Positions 1 to 7,173 are shown, numbered from the stretch's first letter. The stretch is 11,689 bases of DNA from Chloroflexota bacterium (GCA_013694795.1 JACDBS010000054.1:1-11689); one strand, 5' to 3'. Notes: generated by a model not told the origin, from the sequence alone. Translations and numbers: made by a program.

Positions 1-1210
1 GCGGAGGGTCCTCGCCTGGCGTCGCGGTGCCCGGCGGCTCGGCCGCGGGGTCCACGCCCCCAGGATCGATCTCGCCGGCCAGTGGTCGCTCAACGCCCGA
101 TGCGGCAATCGGCTCCGGGCTGATGGGCGTCGGCTCGTCGACGCCGAATGACTCGTAGTAGGTCGCGTAGAGCTCGTCGGTGGCGATGCCGGTCCCGGCC
201 TCGAGTGCCTCCGCGTCGGATGCGCCGTCTCGGTAGGCGGCCGCGATGCGCGCCACTGCCTCGGGACCGTATCGGTCCACGATGAGGTCGACCATGGTCG
301 TGCCCTGCGCGTACGACAGCCGCCCACCGCGCTCGCCGATGGGGAACTGCTCGGTGATGGCGTCGAATGCGAAGAGCCCGGCGCCCGAGGCCTCGGCCTC
401 CACGATCGAGCGCTCTCCGGCGGCGTCGCCACTCTCCGACCAGCTGGCAATCCCCTCGTTCAACCAGCGCGCCGGCTCGTGGAACGGGTTGTCGGTCGCG
501 TCGTGAAAGACGATGTGGGTGACCTCGTGCACCATGGCCGTCTCAAGGTAGGCGGCTGACCCGCCCTCGAGCCACATGAAGATGGTGCGCAGCTCGCTGT
601 AAGCCGCGGCTCCCGTCCACTCGCGCGCCCCCGACCCGAGCGCGCCGAAGAAGTCGTCGCGCGTCGCGTACACGAACACGTCGACCGGGCCGGCCAGCTG
701 CGTACCCAGGAGCTGCTCGGCGCTGTCCACGCCGACGGCGGTGAGCTCACCGAAGCGCAGTGCCTGCGCCTCCGCCCCGCCATACCAGTGGACGGTCGCC
801 TCGCCAAGCTGCGCGCTCTGCCAGTCCAGGCCGGGACGGTCGTCCACGTAGCGGATAGTGGCGGGGTCCGACAGGCGTACCTCGTCGCCATCGGTGGCGC
901 GCCATTGGTAGCTGACAAGCGTATTTGGGGTCAGGTAGTCGACGGAGGTATCCCACACGTAGGTGGCCGATGCGTCCGAGGTCTCGACCGGCACCACGAA
1001 CGAGGCGTCGCTGCCCGGCGTGCGCAGGAGCAGCTCCATCCGATCGGGGGCGCCGCCCGCCAGCGCCACGTCGAAGCGGATCTCCTGGGCGTAGGTGGAG
1101 TCGGCCTCGAGGGTGCCGAAGTCGTCGAATGCCGCGGCGCCATCGGCCAAGACTGCCGTGAAGCCCAACGCAACGAGGCCGGCCGCAAGCCAGCGCGTCA
1201 GCCGTCCCAT
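1..1210 (-). CDS. Secreted gluzincin-type metallopeptidase (peptidase MA-like), C-terminus beyond window
   Basis: A probable zinc metallopeptidase exported to the cell surface. It opens with a short basic stretch and a hydrophobic segment (about residues 6-28) that looks like a signal peptide. A beta-rich region of about 100 residues follows, then the catalytic part. HEVTH at residues 228-232 is an HExxH zinc motif. WLNEGIASW at 249-257 supplies the downstream glutamate (E252) expected of gluzincins in the peptidase MA superfamily. From about residue 355 the chain becomes rich in Pro, Ala and Glu, like a linker, and it is still open at the window edge after 403 residues, so a C-terminal anchor or domain is unseen. 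The ATG at 1210 lies inside the last codons of the upstream solute-binding protein gene (13-bp overlap), suggesting translational coupling. The substrate is unknown. The catalytic fold is fairly sure, the cellular role is not. Confidence 0.85.
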   Translation of the reverse strand, partial: MGRLTRWLAAGLVALGFTAVLADGAAAFDDFGTLEADSTYAQEIRFDVALAGGAPDRMELLLRTPGSDASFVVPVETSDASATYVWDTSVDYLTPNTLVSYQWRATDGDEVRLSDPATIRYVDDRPGLDWQSAQLGEATVHWYGGAEAQALRFGELTAVGVDSAEQLLGTQLAGPVDVFVYATRDDFFGALGSGAREWTGAAAYSELRTIFMWLEGGSAAYLETAMVHEVTHIVFHDATDNPFHEPARWLNEGIASWSESGDAAGERSIVEAEASGAGLFAFDAITEQFPIGERGGRLSYAQGTTMVDLIVDRYGPEAVARIAAAYRDGASDAEALEAGTGIATDELYATYYESFGVDEPTPISPEPIAASGVERPLAGEIDPGGVDPAAEPPGTATPGEDPP

Positions 1211-2748
1211 GACACCCGTCCAAAATCGAGGAGGCCCACCGTCAGGTTGCCCAGCCCGCGCAGGCCGTCGGCGACCAGCCACCACGTCTCGCCGTACGCC
1301 CAGGGAATGACGGGGGCCTGTTCGGCGACGTGGGCCTCGACCGCACTGTAGGCAGTCCCCACGTCTTCATCGGCGGCTTGCGCCGCCTGTTCGAGGAGCG
1401 TTTCGAACTCGTCGTCGTTCCAGTCGCCGTAGTTGCTGGCCGCTCCCGGCTCAAGCAGCAGGCCGTAGAGCGCGTGCGGAGACGGATAATCGGCAATCCA
1501 ACTGATGGTGAATATCTGCGGCGGGCGCGTGGCGAGGAGCGAGAGGAAGTCACCGAAGTTCATCGTCTCCACCTCGATCTCGACTCCGAGCTCTTCGCGC
1601 CAGACCGCGGCCGCAGGCTCGACGCCCAGGCCGCTGCCGTTGACCACGATGGTTCCAAGGTCAGCCCGATCGCGGTAGCCCGCTTCGTCCAGCAGCGCCC
1701 GGGCGCCATCAGGATCGCTGCGCAGCTCCGGCGCGAAGCCATCCGGCCATATCGCGGGAGGCACGATGCTGCCCGCCGGCGCGGAAGAGGCACCCTCCGC
1801 CAGCGGCACCAGCCGCTCACGGTCGAGCGCCAGGGCAAACGCGCGACGCACCCGGGCATCGTCGAACGGAGGCTGCGTCGTGTCGAACCCGTAATAGCTG
1901 ATCGTCAACGGCTCCGCCGCGTGCAGGCGCGGCCCAAGGTCTGCGTCGTACGCAATCCAGGTCGCGTCCCAGCCGGGAACCTGCGCCAGGTCCACCTCTC
2001 CCCGATCGAACGCGGTGGACGTATCACCGTCCACGCCGCTGATCCAGCGGATCTCGTCGATGGGGGGTGGACCGGCGACATACCGATCGTTCGCGAGCAG
2101 GACCAGGTCTCCGGCCTCCACTCCGTCGAGGACGTATGGCCCGCTGCCCACGAAGGTCTCGGGCGTCTGCCAGCCGGAGGTGGCGTCGGCGCCGGGCGGC
2201 ACCACGAACGTGCTGGGCGTCGCAGTGATCTCCAGAAAGTAGGAAGCAGGGTGACGCAGCTCCACCACGAGCGTTCCGTCGTCCGGTGCGTGGATTCCCA
2301 CCTCGTCTTCTTCCGCGTCGCCGGATGCGCGCGCCGTGGCGCCGGCGACCACGCTCAGAACGTCCGGCGCGGTCGCCCCGGTGGCTGGGTCGAGCAGTCG
2401 CATCCACGAGCGGCGCACATCCTCGGCGACGAGAGGCGTGCCGTCGCTGAATGCAAGGTCGTCGCGGATGGAAAACTCATAGGTCAGCCCGTCCGCGCTG
2501 ATCGACCAGCCAGAGGCGAGCGACGGATACGGTTCGCCGCGCTCGTCCAGGCGCGTCAGCCCGGCGTACAACTGGAGCAGCAACTGCACGTCGGCCGCAT
2601 CGGCGATGAACGCCGGATCGAGCGTCCCCGGCGGCCCCGCCAGGTAGCGCAGGGGCGGGCCCGCCGCTCGGGTCGGTCCCCCCAAGGTGCTGCTGGAGAG
2701 CGCGACAAGCACCGCCGCGAGGACGGCAAGGCTGAGGGGTCGGCGCAC
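1198..2748 (-). CDS. ABC transporter family-5 (peptide/oligopeptide-type) extracellular solute-binding protein
   Basis: An exported substrate-capture protein of the OppA/DppA class (SBP family 5), 516 residues, about the usual length. After the signal peptide (MRRP followed by a hydrophobic run to about residue 20), the sequence shows the family landmarks: GTLDPAF near 41-47, an LYAGLTRLDERGEPYPSLAS region near 60-79, and SDGTPLVAEDVRRSW near 101-115, the signature region of the family. No lipobox cysteine is visible, so it is probably free or held by another mechanism. I chose the GTG at 2748 over the ATG at 2784 because it gives a clean RR-plus-hydrophobic signal peptide, lies 7 nt after TATACT, and avoids overlap with the divergent gene. 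No permease or ATPase of the peptide-uptake type is nearby, so the partner transporter is elsewhere or the protein has another role. It overlaps the downstream metallopeptidase gene by 13 bp, hinting that the peptidase may generate peptides for it. Confidence 0.9.
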   Translation of the reverse strand: MRRPLSLAVLAAVLVALSSSTLGGPTRAAGPPLRYLAGPPGTLDPAFIADAADVQLLLQLYAGLTRLDERGEPYPSLASGWSISADGLTYEFSIRDDLAFSDGTPLVAEDVRRSWMRLLDPATGATAPDVLSVVAGATARASGDAEEDEVGIHAPDDGTLVVELRHPASYFLEITATPSTFVVPPGADATSGWQTPETFVGSGPYVLDGVEAGDLVLLANDRYVAGPPPIDEIRWISGVDGDTSTAFDRGEVDLAQVPGWDATWIAYDADLGPRLHAAEPLTISYYGFDTTQPPFDDARVRRAFALALDRERLVPLAEGASSAPAGSIVPPAIWPDGFAPELRSDPDGARALLDEAGYRDRADLGTIVVNGSGLGVEPAAAVWREELGVEIEVETMNFGDFLSLLATRPPQIFTISWIADYPSPHALYGLLLEPGAASNYGDWNDDEFETLLEQAAQAADEDVGTAYSAVEAHVAEQAPVIPWAYGETWWLVADGLRGLGNLTVGLLDFGRVSWDG

Positions 2749-2769
2749 GGCGGCTAGTATACGGGCGCC
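2749..2769. promoter_or_regulatory. Shared core of two divergent promoters, both predicted leaderless
   Basis: Only 21 bp separate the two divergent start codons. On the minus strand TATACT (2761 to 2756) sits 7 nt before the GTG at 2748. On the plus strand TAGTAT (2755-2760) or TATACG (2758-2763) sits 9 or 6 nt before the GTG at 2770. The boxes overlap around the palindrome GTATAC (2757-2762). No Shine-Dalgarno precedes either GTG. No convincing -35 hexamer was found on either side. The layout is seen directly; promoter activity is inferred. Confidence 0.6.
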
Positions 2770-3306
2770 GTGCAGCACGTTCATGAACACAAGTTTCAAC
2801 CTCAGCCGGCGGGCGGCCTCACGTTGCGGCAGTTCGTCGAGTCGCTCCGACGCTGGACGCCAGAGATGCGCCAGATCGCCCAGATCGCGTTGACCCGGAC
2901 GGACGAAGAACGCCGCCAGTACCTCCAGCAGTTCCACGCCGGCCACCACGAGCGGCTACCGGGCCCGAACGACAGCTTCATGCGCTGGGCCTATTCCGAC
3001 CCTCGGCTCGAGGATGTACCGCTGCTCCTGGCGGAGCTGGCGTGCACCGATGCCGACTATGCCGGCGCCCTGGAGCACGAAGCCGATGTCCTCGTCCGAC
3101 AACGTGCCCACGGCAAGAGCCCCGCACAACGGATTGCGGATTACCTGTCCCTGTTGGGCATGGAGAACAGCGAGCGTGTCCGCACCGCCGTCGCCAGCCT
3201 CCTGCCGCCCGCCACCGCCGATCCGGCCGTGGCTGCCACCATCCGCCACATGCGACGCCGCTGGCTGGAGCTGTACGGTGACGATCCCTTCTTCGCCGAG
3301 GACTGA
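2770..3306 (+). CDS. Hypothetical soluble protein, about 178 aa
   Basis: I do not recognise this family. The product is a soluble, mostly helical-looking protein with no signal peptide or membrane segment. The N-terminus is histidine-rich (MQHVHEHKF), followed by an LRQFVESLRRW helix and charged Arg/Glu/Gln stretches around residues 35-60. An HAGHH cluster occurs near residues 56-60, which might bind metal, though nothing else supports that. The C-terminal third has RMRR-like basic helices and ends in an acidic tail (FFAED). The GTG at 2770 lacks a Shine-Dalgarno but lies just after a -10-like box, which fits a leaderless transcript. It is followed after 7 bp by a membrane protein gene on the same strand, so the two probably form an operon. 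Coding is supported by its length, lack of stops, agreement with the promoter and tight spacing. Function is unknown. Confidence 0.7.
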   Translation: MQHVHEHKFQPQPAGGLTLRQFVESLRRWTPEMRQIAQIALTRTDEERRQYLQQFHAGHHERLPGPNDSFMRWAYSDPRLEDVPLLLAELACTDADYAGALEHEADVLVRQRAHGKSPAQRIADYLSLLGMENSERVRTAVASLLPPATADPAVAATIRHMRRRWLELYGDDPFFAED

Positions 3307-3313
3307 CGGCGTC

Positions 3314-3934
3314 ATGCGCAAGCGACCACTGGCCTGGGGCCTCATCGCATACGGCCTGCTGGGGCTGCTGCTCGTGATCGGCGGCGCCGTCATCGGCCTC
3401 GATGTGGCCGGCCGGATCGAGCGGCTGGCGTCGGCCGCCGAAGGCACGCTGACGGCGGCCGCCCGTTCCACGCGCGCCGCGGCGGATTCGTTATCGAGCA
3501 TTGATGGCAGCCTGTCCGAGGCCCAGGCGTCGGCCGACGGTGCAGCGATCCTCGCCCGCGAGGCGGGCGCCACCCTGGATTCGCTGGCGGTGGCCATGCA
3601 GCTTTCGTTCTTCGGTACTCAGCCGTTACTGCCGCTGGCCGCCGAGTTCACCGCGAGCGCCGACCAGGCGGAACAGCTGGGCGGCCGGCTGGACGCCGTC
3701 GGCAGCTCACTGGGCGACACGCGGACCGATGTGGCGATCATCGGCGTGGAGCTCGAAAGCCTGAGCAGCGAGATCGAGTCGCTCCTGGGCGCCGGAGGGG
3801 AAGACGGCGGCTCGCCGCCGCTTCGGCTGTTCGTCGCGCTCCTGCTGGCCTGGATCGCCATCCCCGCGGTTGCCACGCTCCTATTCGGGATGGCGCTCCT
3901 GCGACCTACGCGGGCGCTGCCAACGGATGCCTGA
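3314..3934 (+). CDS. Hypothetical membrane protein with two membrane helices and an Ala/Ser-rich helical middle
   Basis: A 206-residue protein of unknown function. A basic start (MRKRPLAW) leads into a membrane helix at about residues 8-30. A region rich in Ala, Ser, Asp and Glu (about 32-160) looks helical, with regular Leu/Ile/Val spacing (for example ELESLSSEIESLL near 146-158), so it may form a coiled coil or helical bundle outside the membrane. A short Gly-rich linker and a second membrane helix (about 171-195) end in a basic tail (RPTRALPTDA), placing both termini in the cytoplasm. The layout recalls small sensor-like or scaffold proteins, but no signalling domain such as HAMP is visible. 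The ATG at 3314 is the first good start after the preceding gene's stop (7 bp). Its stop lies only 5 bp from the convergent ABC permease stop, leaving almost no room for a dedicated terminator. Confidence 0.75.
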   Translation: MRKRPLAWGLIAYGLLGLLLVIGGAVIGLDVAGRIERLASAAEGTLTAAARSTRAAADSLSSIDGSLSEAQASADGAAILAREAGATLDSLAVAMQLSFFGTQPLLPLAAEFTASADQAEQLGGRLDAVGSSLGDTRTDVAIIGVELESLSSEIESLLGAGGEDGGSPPLRLFVALLLAWIAIPAVATLLFGMALLRPTRALPTDA

Positions 3935-3939
3935 TCGGC

Positions 3940-5136
3940 TCAGTCGGCCCAGCGCAGGATCCGTCGCAGGCGAAGGAGCGACCCGACGTACAGGATGAGA
4001 CCGATCCCGGCGAGCACGCCGAGCATCCAGATGTCGGTCACACTGCCGCGCAACATGTGGTCCTGGAGCAGGCCGATGCCATGGGTCACCGGCAGCGAGT
4101 AGGCCAGGTACTGCGTCCATTCCGCAAAGTCGGAGACCGGCAGCACGAACCCAGAGAAGAAGACGCTGGCAAGCAGGACCAGCATCGAGAGCTGCACGGC
4201 CTGGCGCTCCGAGTCGGCGACGAGCGAGATGAGGACGCCGACCCCCAGCGACGCAAAGGTGAGCAGAAGCACGATCCCAATGAACGGCAACCAGCCACCC
4301 AGCAGGGGCACTCCCAGCACCCCGACCAGCAGCGCGCCGACGATGCCGGCGACCGCAAGGCTCAGCACGGCGTACGCGATGTACTTGCCGACGAGCAGCT
4401 CCATCGAGGTCACCGGTGCCACGCGGAAGCGGTCCATCTGGCCGCTGAGCCGCTCGCGCACCATGGACAGGGCGGTCAGCGTGATGGCCAGGTGCTGGAG
4501 GACCAGGGCAAACACGGCCGGGCCGAAGAAGCTCAGCACGGCCGGCTCCGTCGGCGCGACATTCTCTGTCGCCGCGGTCGTAGGGCGCGCGATGACCTCC
4601 GGCGGCACGTTGGCCACGGCCGGCCCCAGTTCACCCTCCACGAAAGAGATCCCCTCGGCAGCCGCCTCCTCGATGATCTCGGCGTTCAGGCTGCTCACCA
4701 GGATGGCCGTTGCCAGCCCCGCGAGCTGGTCGTACACCGGATCCACCTGGTTCCACGCCACCCGGATCGTCGTCTGCTGGCCGTTGCGCAGCTCGGACGA
4801 CGCATTCTCCGGCACCACGATCAGCAGGTCGATCTCGCCGGCCCGCAGGCGCTCCTCCGCGGCTGCCGCATCGGTCCCCACCGCCCGCGCGTCGAGCCGT
4901 CCGGGTGCCAGGTCGGCGTAGTACGCGGCATCGCGCGGCAGGCCCCCACCCTCCGGAATGATGATCTCGGTGGCGAACGGCGCGCGAAAGCCGGAGTAGC
5001 CGAGCCCGAAGATGAACATGATCAGAAACGGACCGACGATGAGGCTCAGCAGCACCCCTGGCCGGCGCAGAACCTCACGCAGCTCCTTGCCGGTGAAGGA
5101 GGCCATCCGGATGATGCTCTCACCGATACTACCCAT
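3940..5136 (-). CDS. ABC-2 type transporter permease
   Basis: Membrane half of an ABC-2 family exporter, 398 residues. The N-terminal cytoplasmic helix contains KELREVLRRPGVLL, typical of ABC-2 permeases, and leads into membrane segment 1 (about 28-48). A large extracytoplasmic domain of about 150 residues follows, then five further hydrophobic segments towards the C-terminus, ending in LRLRRILRWAD. Between them is RERLSGQMDRFRVAPVTSME, the conserved cytoplasmic stretch that usually docks the ATPase. The ATG at 5136 was chosen because it gives a short, normal N-terminus. An in-frame ATG at 5205 would overlap the ATPase gene by 77 bp and add a Pro/Gly-rich leader unlike the family. The overlap with the ATPase stop is 8 bp, so the two are surely co-translated. 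Substrate cannot be told from sequence; relatives export drugs, lipids or glycoconjugates. Confidence 0.92.
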   Translation of the reverse strand: MGSIGESIIRMASFTGKELREVLRRPGVLLSLIVGPFLIMFIFGLGYSGFRAPFATEIIIPEGGGLPRDAAYYADLAPGRLDARAVGTDAAAAEERLRAGEIDLLIVVPENASSELRNGQQTTIRVAWNQVDPVYDQLAGLATAILVSSLNAEIIEEAAAEGISFVEGELGPAVANVPPEVIARPTTAATENVAPTEPAVLSFFGPAVFALVLQHLAITLTALSMVRERLSGQMDRFRVAPVTSMELLVGKYIAYAVLSLAVAGIVGALLVGVLGVPLLGGWLPFIGIVLLLTFASLGVGVLISLVADSERQAVQLSMLVLLASVFFSGFVLPVSDFAEWTQYLAYSLPVTHGIGLLQDHMLRGSVTDIWMLGVLAGIGLILYVGSLLRLRRILRWAD

Positions 5137-6127
5137 CTGCTTGAATCCGCGGTTGGCCGGTGCCGTCGTCCGCCCAGCCTCGGTCGGCCCGACGCTTCTC
5201 CACAAGGCTGGTGAAGACCTCGTCGAAGGTGGGCTGATGCTCCTCGATGCCCGCCACCTCGACGCCGCCGGCGCGTAGCTCGTCGATGATGCGTGGGGTG
5301 AGGGTCGCCGCGTCCTGCACCGTCACCATCAGCGTCCGCGGCGCCGTCTGCCGAACATTCGTGACGCCCGGAACGCTCACGAGCAGCTCGGGATCCACGG
5401 CGCGGGCCGTCTCCACCTGGAGGACATCGCCGCCGAAGACCATCTGGCGCAGCGCGTCGGGCTCGCCCATCGCCACCAGCTCACCGTCGGCGATGAGCGC
5501 GACACGATCGCAGTACTCCGCCTCCGACACGTATTGGGTGGTCACGAGAAGTGTGCGCCCCTCGTCGCGCAGCTTGCGGAGCCCTCCCCAGATCGCTTGA
5601 CGCAGGATCGGATCGATCCCGGCCGTCGGCTCGTCGATGAAGAGCACCTCGGGACTGTGCACCAGGGCGCACGCCAGCTCCAGGCGCCGCTGCATCCCGC
5701 CGGAGAGGTCACGCGCCAGCCGATGTCGCGCGTCGGTCAGCTCGACCAGCTCGAGCGCCCGACGGATGAGCTTGCGGCGCCTGAAGGGACCGATCCCGTA
5801 GAGCGCTGCCACGAAGCCCACGTTCTCCTGGGCAGAGAGGTCCTCGTACAGGCTGAACAGCTGCGGCATGTAGGCGATACGCCCGCGCACTCTCTTGCTG
5901 AAGCGCATCGGATCCTCGCCGAGTACGTGCATCTCGCCGGACGTTCTTCCCAGCGTCCCGGTCAGCATGCGCACGGTGGTGGTCTTGCCGGATCCGCTGG
6001 GCCCGACCACTCCCAGGATGGTGCCCTGGTGAACATCGAAGCTCAGGTCGTCCACGACGACGCGGTCGTCGAAGGCACGAGTCACGGCCTTGGCAGAAAT
6101 GATGGGGGCGGACGTCGCGGCGGTCAC
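5129..6127 (-). CDS. ABC-2 exporter ATP-binding protein
   Basis: ATPase subunit pairing with the downstream permease, 332 residues. Motifs appear in order: Walker A GPSGSGKT (42-49), Q-loop glutamine Q89 (YMPQLFSLYEDL), signature LSGGM (141-145), Walker B VLFIDEP (161-167) with catalytic E166, and D-loop near AGID. The switch position, usually histidine in TTHY, is glutamine here (TTQYVSEAEYCD, Q198). After about residue 225 a C-terminal extension of about 100 residues (LLVSVPGVTNVRQT to FDEVFTSLVEKR) resembles the tail found in DrrA-type exporters. The GTG at 6127 gives an N-terminus that fits the family. A TAGGAC box lies 6 nt before it and TTGCCG lies 18 nt further out, but an AGGA stretch 9 nt upstream could also act as a weak Shine-Dalgarno. 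The stop overlaps the permease start by 8 bp. Confidence 0.94.
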   Translation of the reverse strand: MTAATSAPIISAKAVTRAFDDRVVVDDLSFDVHQGTILGVVGPSGSGKTTTVRMLTGTLGRTSGEMHVLGEDPMRFSKRVRGRIAYMPQLFSLYEDLSAQENVGFVAALYGIGPFRRRKLIRRALELVELTDARHRLARDLSGGMQRRLELACALVHSPEVLFIDEPTAGIDPILRQAIWGGLRKLRDEGRTLLVTTQYVSEAEYCDRVALIADGELVAMGEPDALRQMVFGGDVLQVETARAVDPELLVSVPGVTNVRQTAPRTLMVTVQDAATLTPRIIDELRAGGVEVAGIEEHQPTFDEVFTSLVEKRRADRGWADDGTGQPRIQADG

Positions 6128-6133
6128 GCGCGG

Positions 6134-6163
6134 GTCCTAAGCAATTCACATGCCGCCCGGCAA
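6134..6163 (-). promoter_or_regulatory. Candidate promoter of the ABC exporter operon
   Basis: Read on the minus strand, TTGCCG (6163 to 6158) and TAGGAC (6139 to 6134) are 18 bp apart, an accepted -35/-10 spacing. The -10 ends 6 nt before the GTG at 6127, which would make the transcript nearly leaderless. The -35 abuts the 14-bp palindrome. The elements are visible but their activity is inferred. Confidence 0.45.
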
Positions 6164-6176
6164 GCAAGCGCTTGCT
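6163..6176. promoter_or_regulatory. Perfect 14-bp palindrome, candidate operator
   Basis: AGCAAGCGCTTGCT is identical on both strands and overlaps by one base the candidate -35 of the ABC exporter promoter. A dimeric repressor bound here would block RNA polymerase. No regulator gene is present in the window, so the binding protein is unknown. It is too short and lacks a T-tract, so a terminator for the upstream small gene is less likely. Confidence 0.45.
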
Positions 6177-6233
6177 GGCAAACGCCTTGCACGCGACATA
6201 CGCATGCCTCACACGCACAGCGAGCTCAGCGGC

Positions 6234-6479
6234 CTAGAAGTGCTCCTCCTGATCGGTCCTCTCGTCGCCGCCGACCCAAGGCTCTCGGTCGGGTCGCAGC
6301 TCCGGCTCGGCGCCCGCGTCCTCGGTCTTGCCGGTCTGGGCTCGTGTCACGTCCGCCCGGTGCATCGGATCAGAGGCCTCGCGCAGCTCACCGGGCTCGA
6401 ATTCGCGCTGCGCGTCGTCCGGGGTGAGGTCACCGGTGGCGCCGGTCATGCCGCCGCCACCCGAGTCGCGGTCGGTCAT
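6234..6479 (-). CDS. Small acidic hypothetical protein, 81 aa
   Basis: A short, strongly hydrophilic protein starting MTDRDSGGGGMTGATGD and rich in Asp, Glu, Gly, Arg and Pro. It has no hydrophobic core, no cysteine and no recognisable motif, so it is probably intrinsically disordered. Its ATG overlaps the stop of the upstream SRPBCC gene in an ATGA arrangement (4 bp), which is the main evidence that it is a real, co-translated gene. A 106-bp gap with its own promoter signals separates it from the ABC exporter genes downstream. It may be a stress-related or accessory partner of the SRPBCC protein, but that rests only on position. Confidence 0.6.
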   Translation of the reverse strand: MTDRDSGGGGMTGATGDLTPDDAQREFEPGELREASDPMHRADVTRAQTGKTEDAGAEPELRPDREPWVGGDERTDQEEHF

Positions 6480-6940
6480 CGCTGAAGGGGAGCCTCCACC
6501 TCACCGCGCCAGGCACCTGTCTCGCTCCGCCGACTCTCAATGAACTCCTTGAAGCGCTCGAGATCCCCCTTCACGCGCCGATCAAGGAAGCCAAGCGCGG
6601 TTCCGACATTCTCGACCAGGCCTTCGGGAACCACGTCCATCTGAAGGGTGACGCGCGACGTTTCATCATCAATGCGGTGGAATGTCACCACGCCGGCATT
6701 CTCAGCGCCCGCGGTGGCATTCCAGGCGACGCGCTCATCAGCATGCTGCTCGGTGATCTCGGCATCCCACTCCTTTTCGGCTCCACCGACCTCGGCGACC
6801 CAATGAAGGTGGGTGTCATCGGTCTGGGTCACTGACTTCACCCCCTCCATGAAAAGCGGGAAGTCCTCGAACTGCGTCCACTGGTTGTAGGCGGTGCCCA
6901 CCGGCACCTTGACATCAATGCTCTCGACGACGGAAGCCAT
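6476..6940 (-). CDS. SRPBCC (START-like, polyketide cyclase/dehydrase-type) family protein
   Basis: A 154-residue single-domain protein with the helix-grip fold that binds hydrophobic ligands in a deep cavity. The start VVESIDVKVPVGTAYNQWTQ (residues 4-23) is the typical first strand and helix of the family, followed by FEDFPLFMEGVKSV, the alternating beta strands (HLHWVAEV, DAEITEQ, VAWNATAG, GVVTFHRID, SRVTLQMDVVPEG), and a long C-terminal helix (about 112-138, GFLDRRVKGDLERFKEFIESR). It is cytoplasmic; the ligand is unknown. The ATG at 6940 was chosen because a GGAGG lies about 10 nt upstream and it begins exactly at the domain. An upstream in-frame start at 7003 would add an arginine-rich leader of unlikely value. 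It overlaps the next small gene by 4 bp. Confidence 0.92.
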   Translation of the reverse strand: MASVVESIDVKVPVGTAYNQWTQFEDFPLFMEGVKSVTQTDDTHLHWVAEVGGAEKEWDAEITEQHADERVAWNATAGAENAGVVTFHRIDDETSRVTLQMDVVPEGLVENVGTALGFLDRRVKGDLERFKEFIESRRSETGAWRGEVEAPLQR

Positions 6941-7061
6941 TACGAACGTTCCTCCACTGGTGAAGCGAGTTTGGTCTCTTGCTCCTCGTCCGATGCAAGG
7001 CACGCGCCAGCTTGCGCCCCCGGCAGGGGCGAGACAACGTCAGGACGACTCAGACCGCCAC

Positions 7062-7076
7062 GCGGTGTCACACCGC
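7062..7076. promoter_or_regulatory. 15-bp inverted repeat (7-1-7) in the divergent intergenic region
   Basis: GCGGTGT-C-ACACCGC is a perfect inverted repeat with a single central base, lying between the SRPBCC gene (leftward, start 6940) and the lipoprotein gene (rightward, start 7174). Its place about 36 bp upstream of a -10-like box fits an operator. Chance occurrence in GC-rich DNA is possible. I see nothing else firm in the 233 bp between those two genes. Confidence 0.3.
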
Positions 7077-7111
7077 CGGTCGTCGCGCTGAATGCGTCGG
7101 TCGGCCATTCG

Positions 7112-7117
7112 TATACT
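7112..7117 (+). promoter_or_regulatory. Candidate -10 box for the lipoprotein gene
   Basis: TATACT is one base from the bacterial consensus and lies in otherwise GC-rich DNA. Transcription would start near 7124, giving a leader of about 50 nt before the GTG at 7174, which has a GGAGG at 7165-7169. No clear -35 was found. Confidence 0.4.
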
Positions 7118-7173
7118 CGTGACTGCCCGACAACGACCAGTCCGGTATCTCGCCGCACTCCCGCGGAGGTTGC

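Noticed and set aside
1330..2757. Long open frame (475 codons) on the plus strand opposite the solute-binding protein gene
   Set aside because: Its translation is Arg/Gly/Val-rich with no domain, typical of an antisense shadow in GC-rich DNA; the minus-strand frame has a signal peptide and family motifs.
2782..2784. ATG at 2784 as the start of the solute-binding protein
   Set aside because: It would add MNVLHGARILAAV before the signal peptide and overlap the divergent gene; the GTG at 2748 gives a cleaner signal peptide and a promoter 7 nt upstream. Not fully excluded.
4057..5214. Long open frame (385 codons) on the plus strand opposite the ABC permease gene
   Set aside because: The translation is His/Arg/Asp/Gln-rich with no hydrophobic core; the opposite strand encodes a clear ABC-2 permease.
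5534..6427. Long plus-strand frame across the ABC ATPase gene and the following gap
   Set aside because: Antisense to a gene with all ABC motifs; no recognisable protein features.
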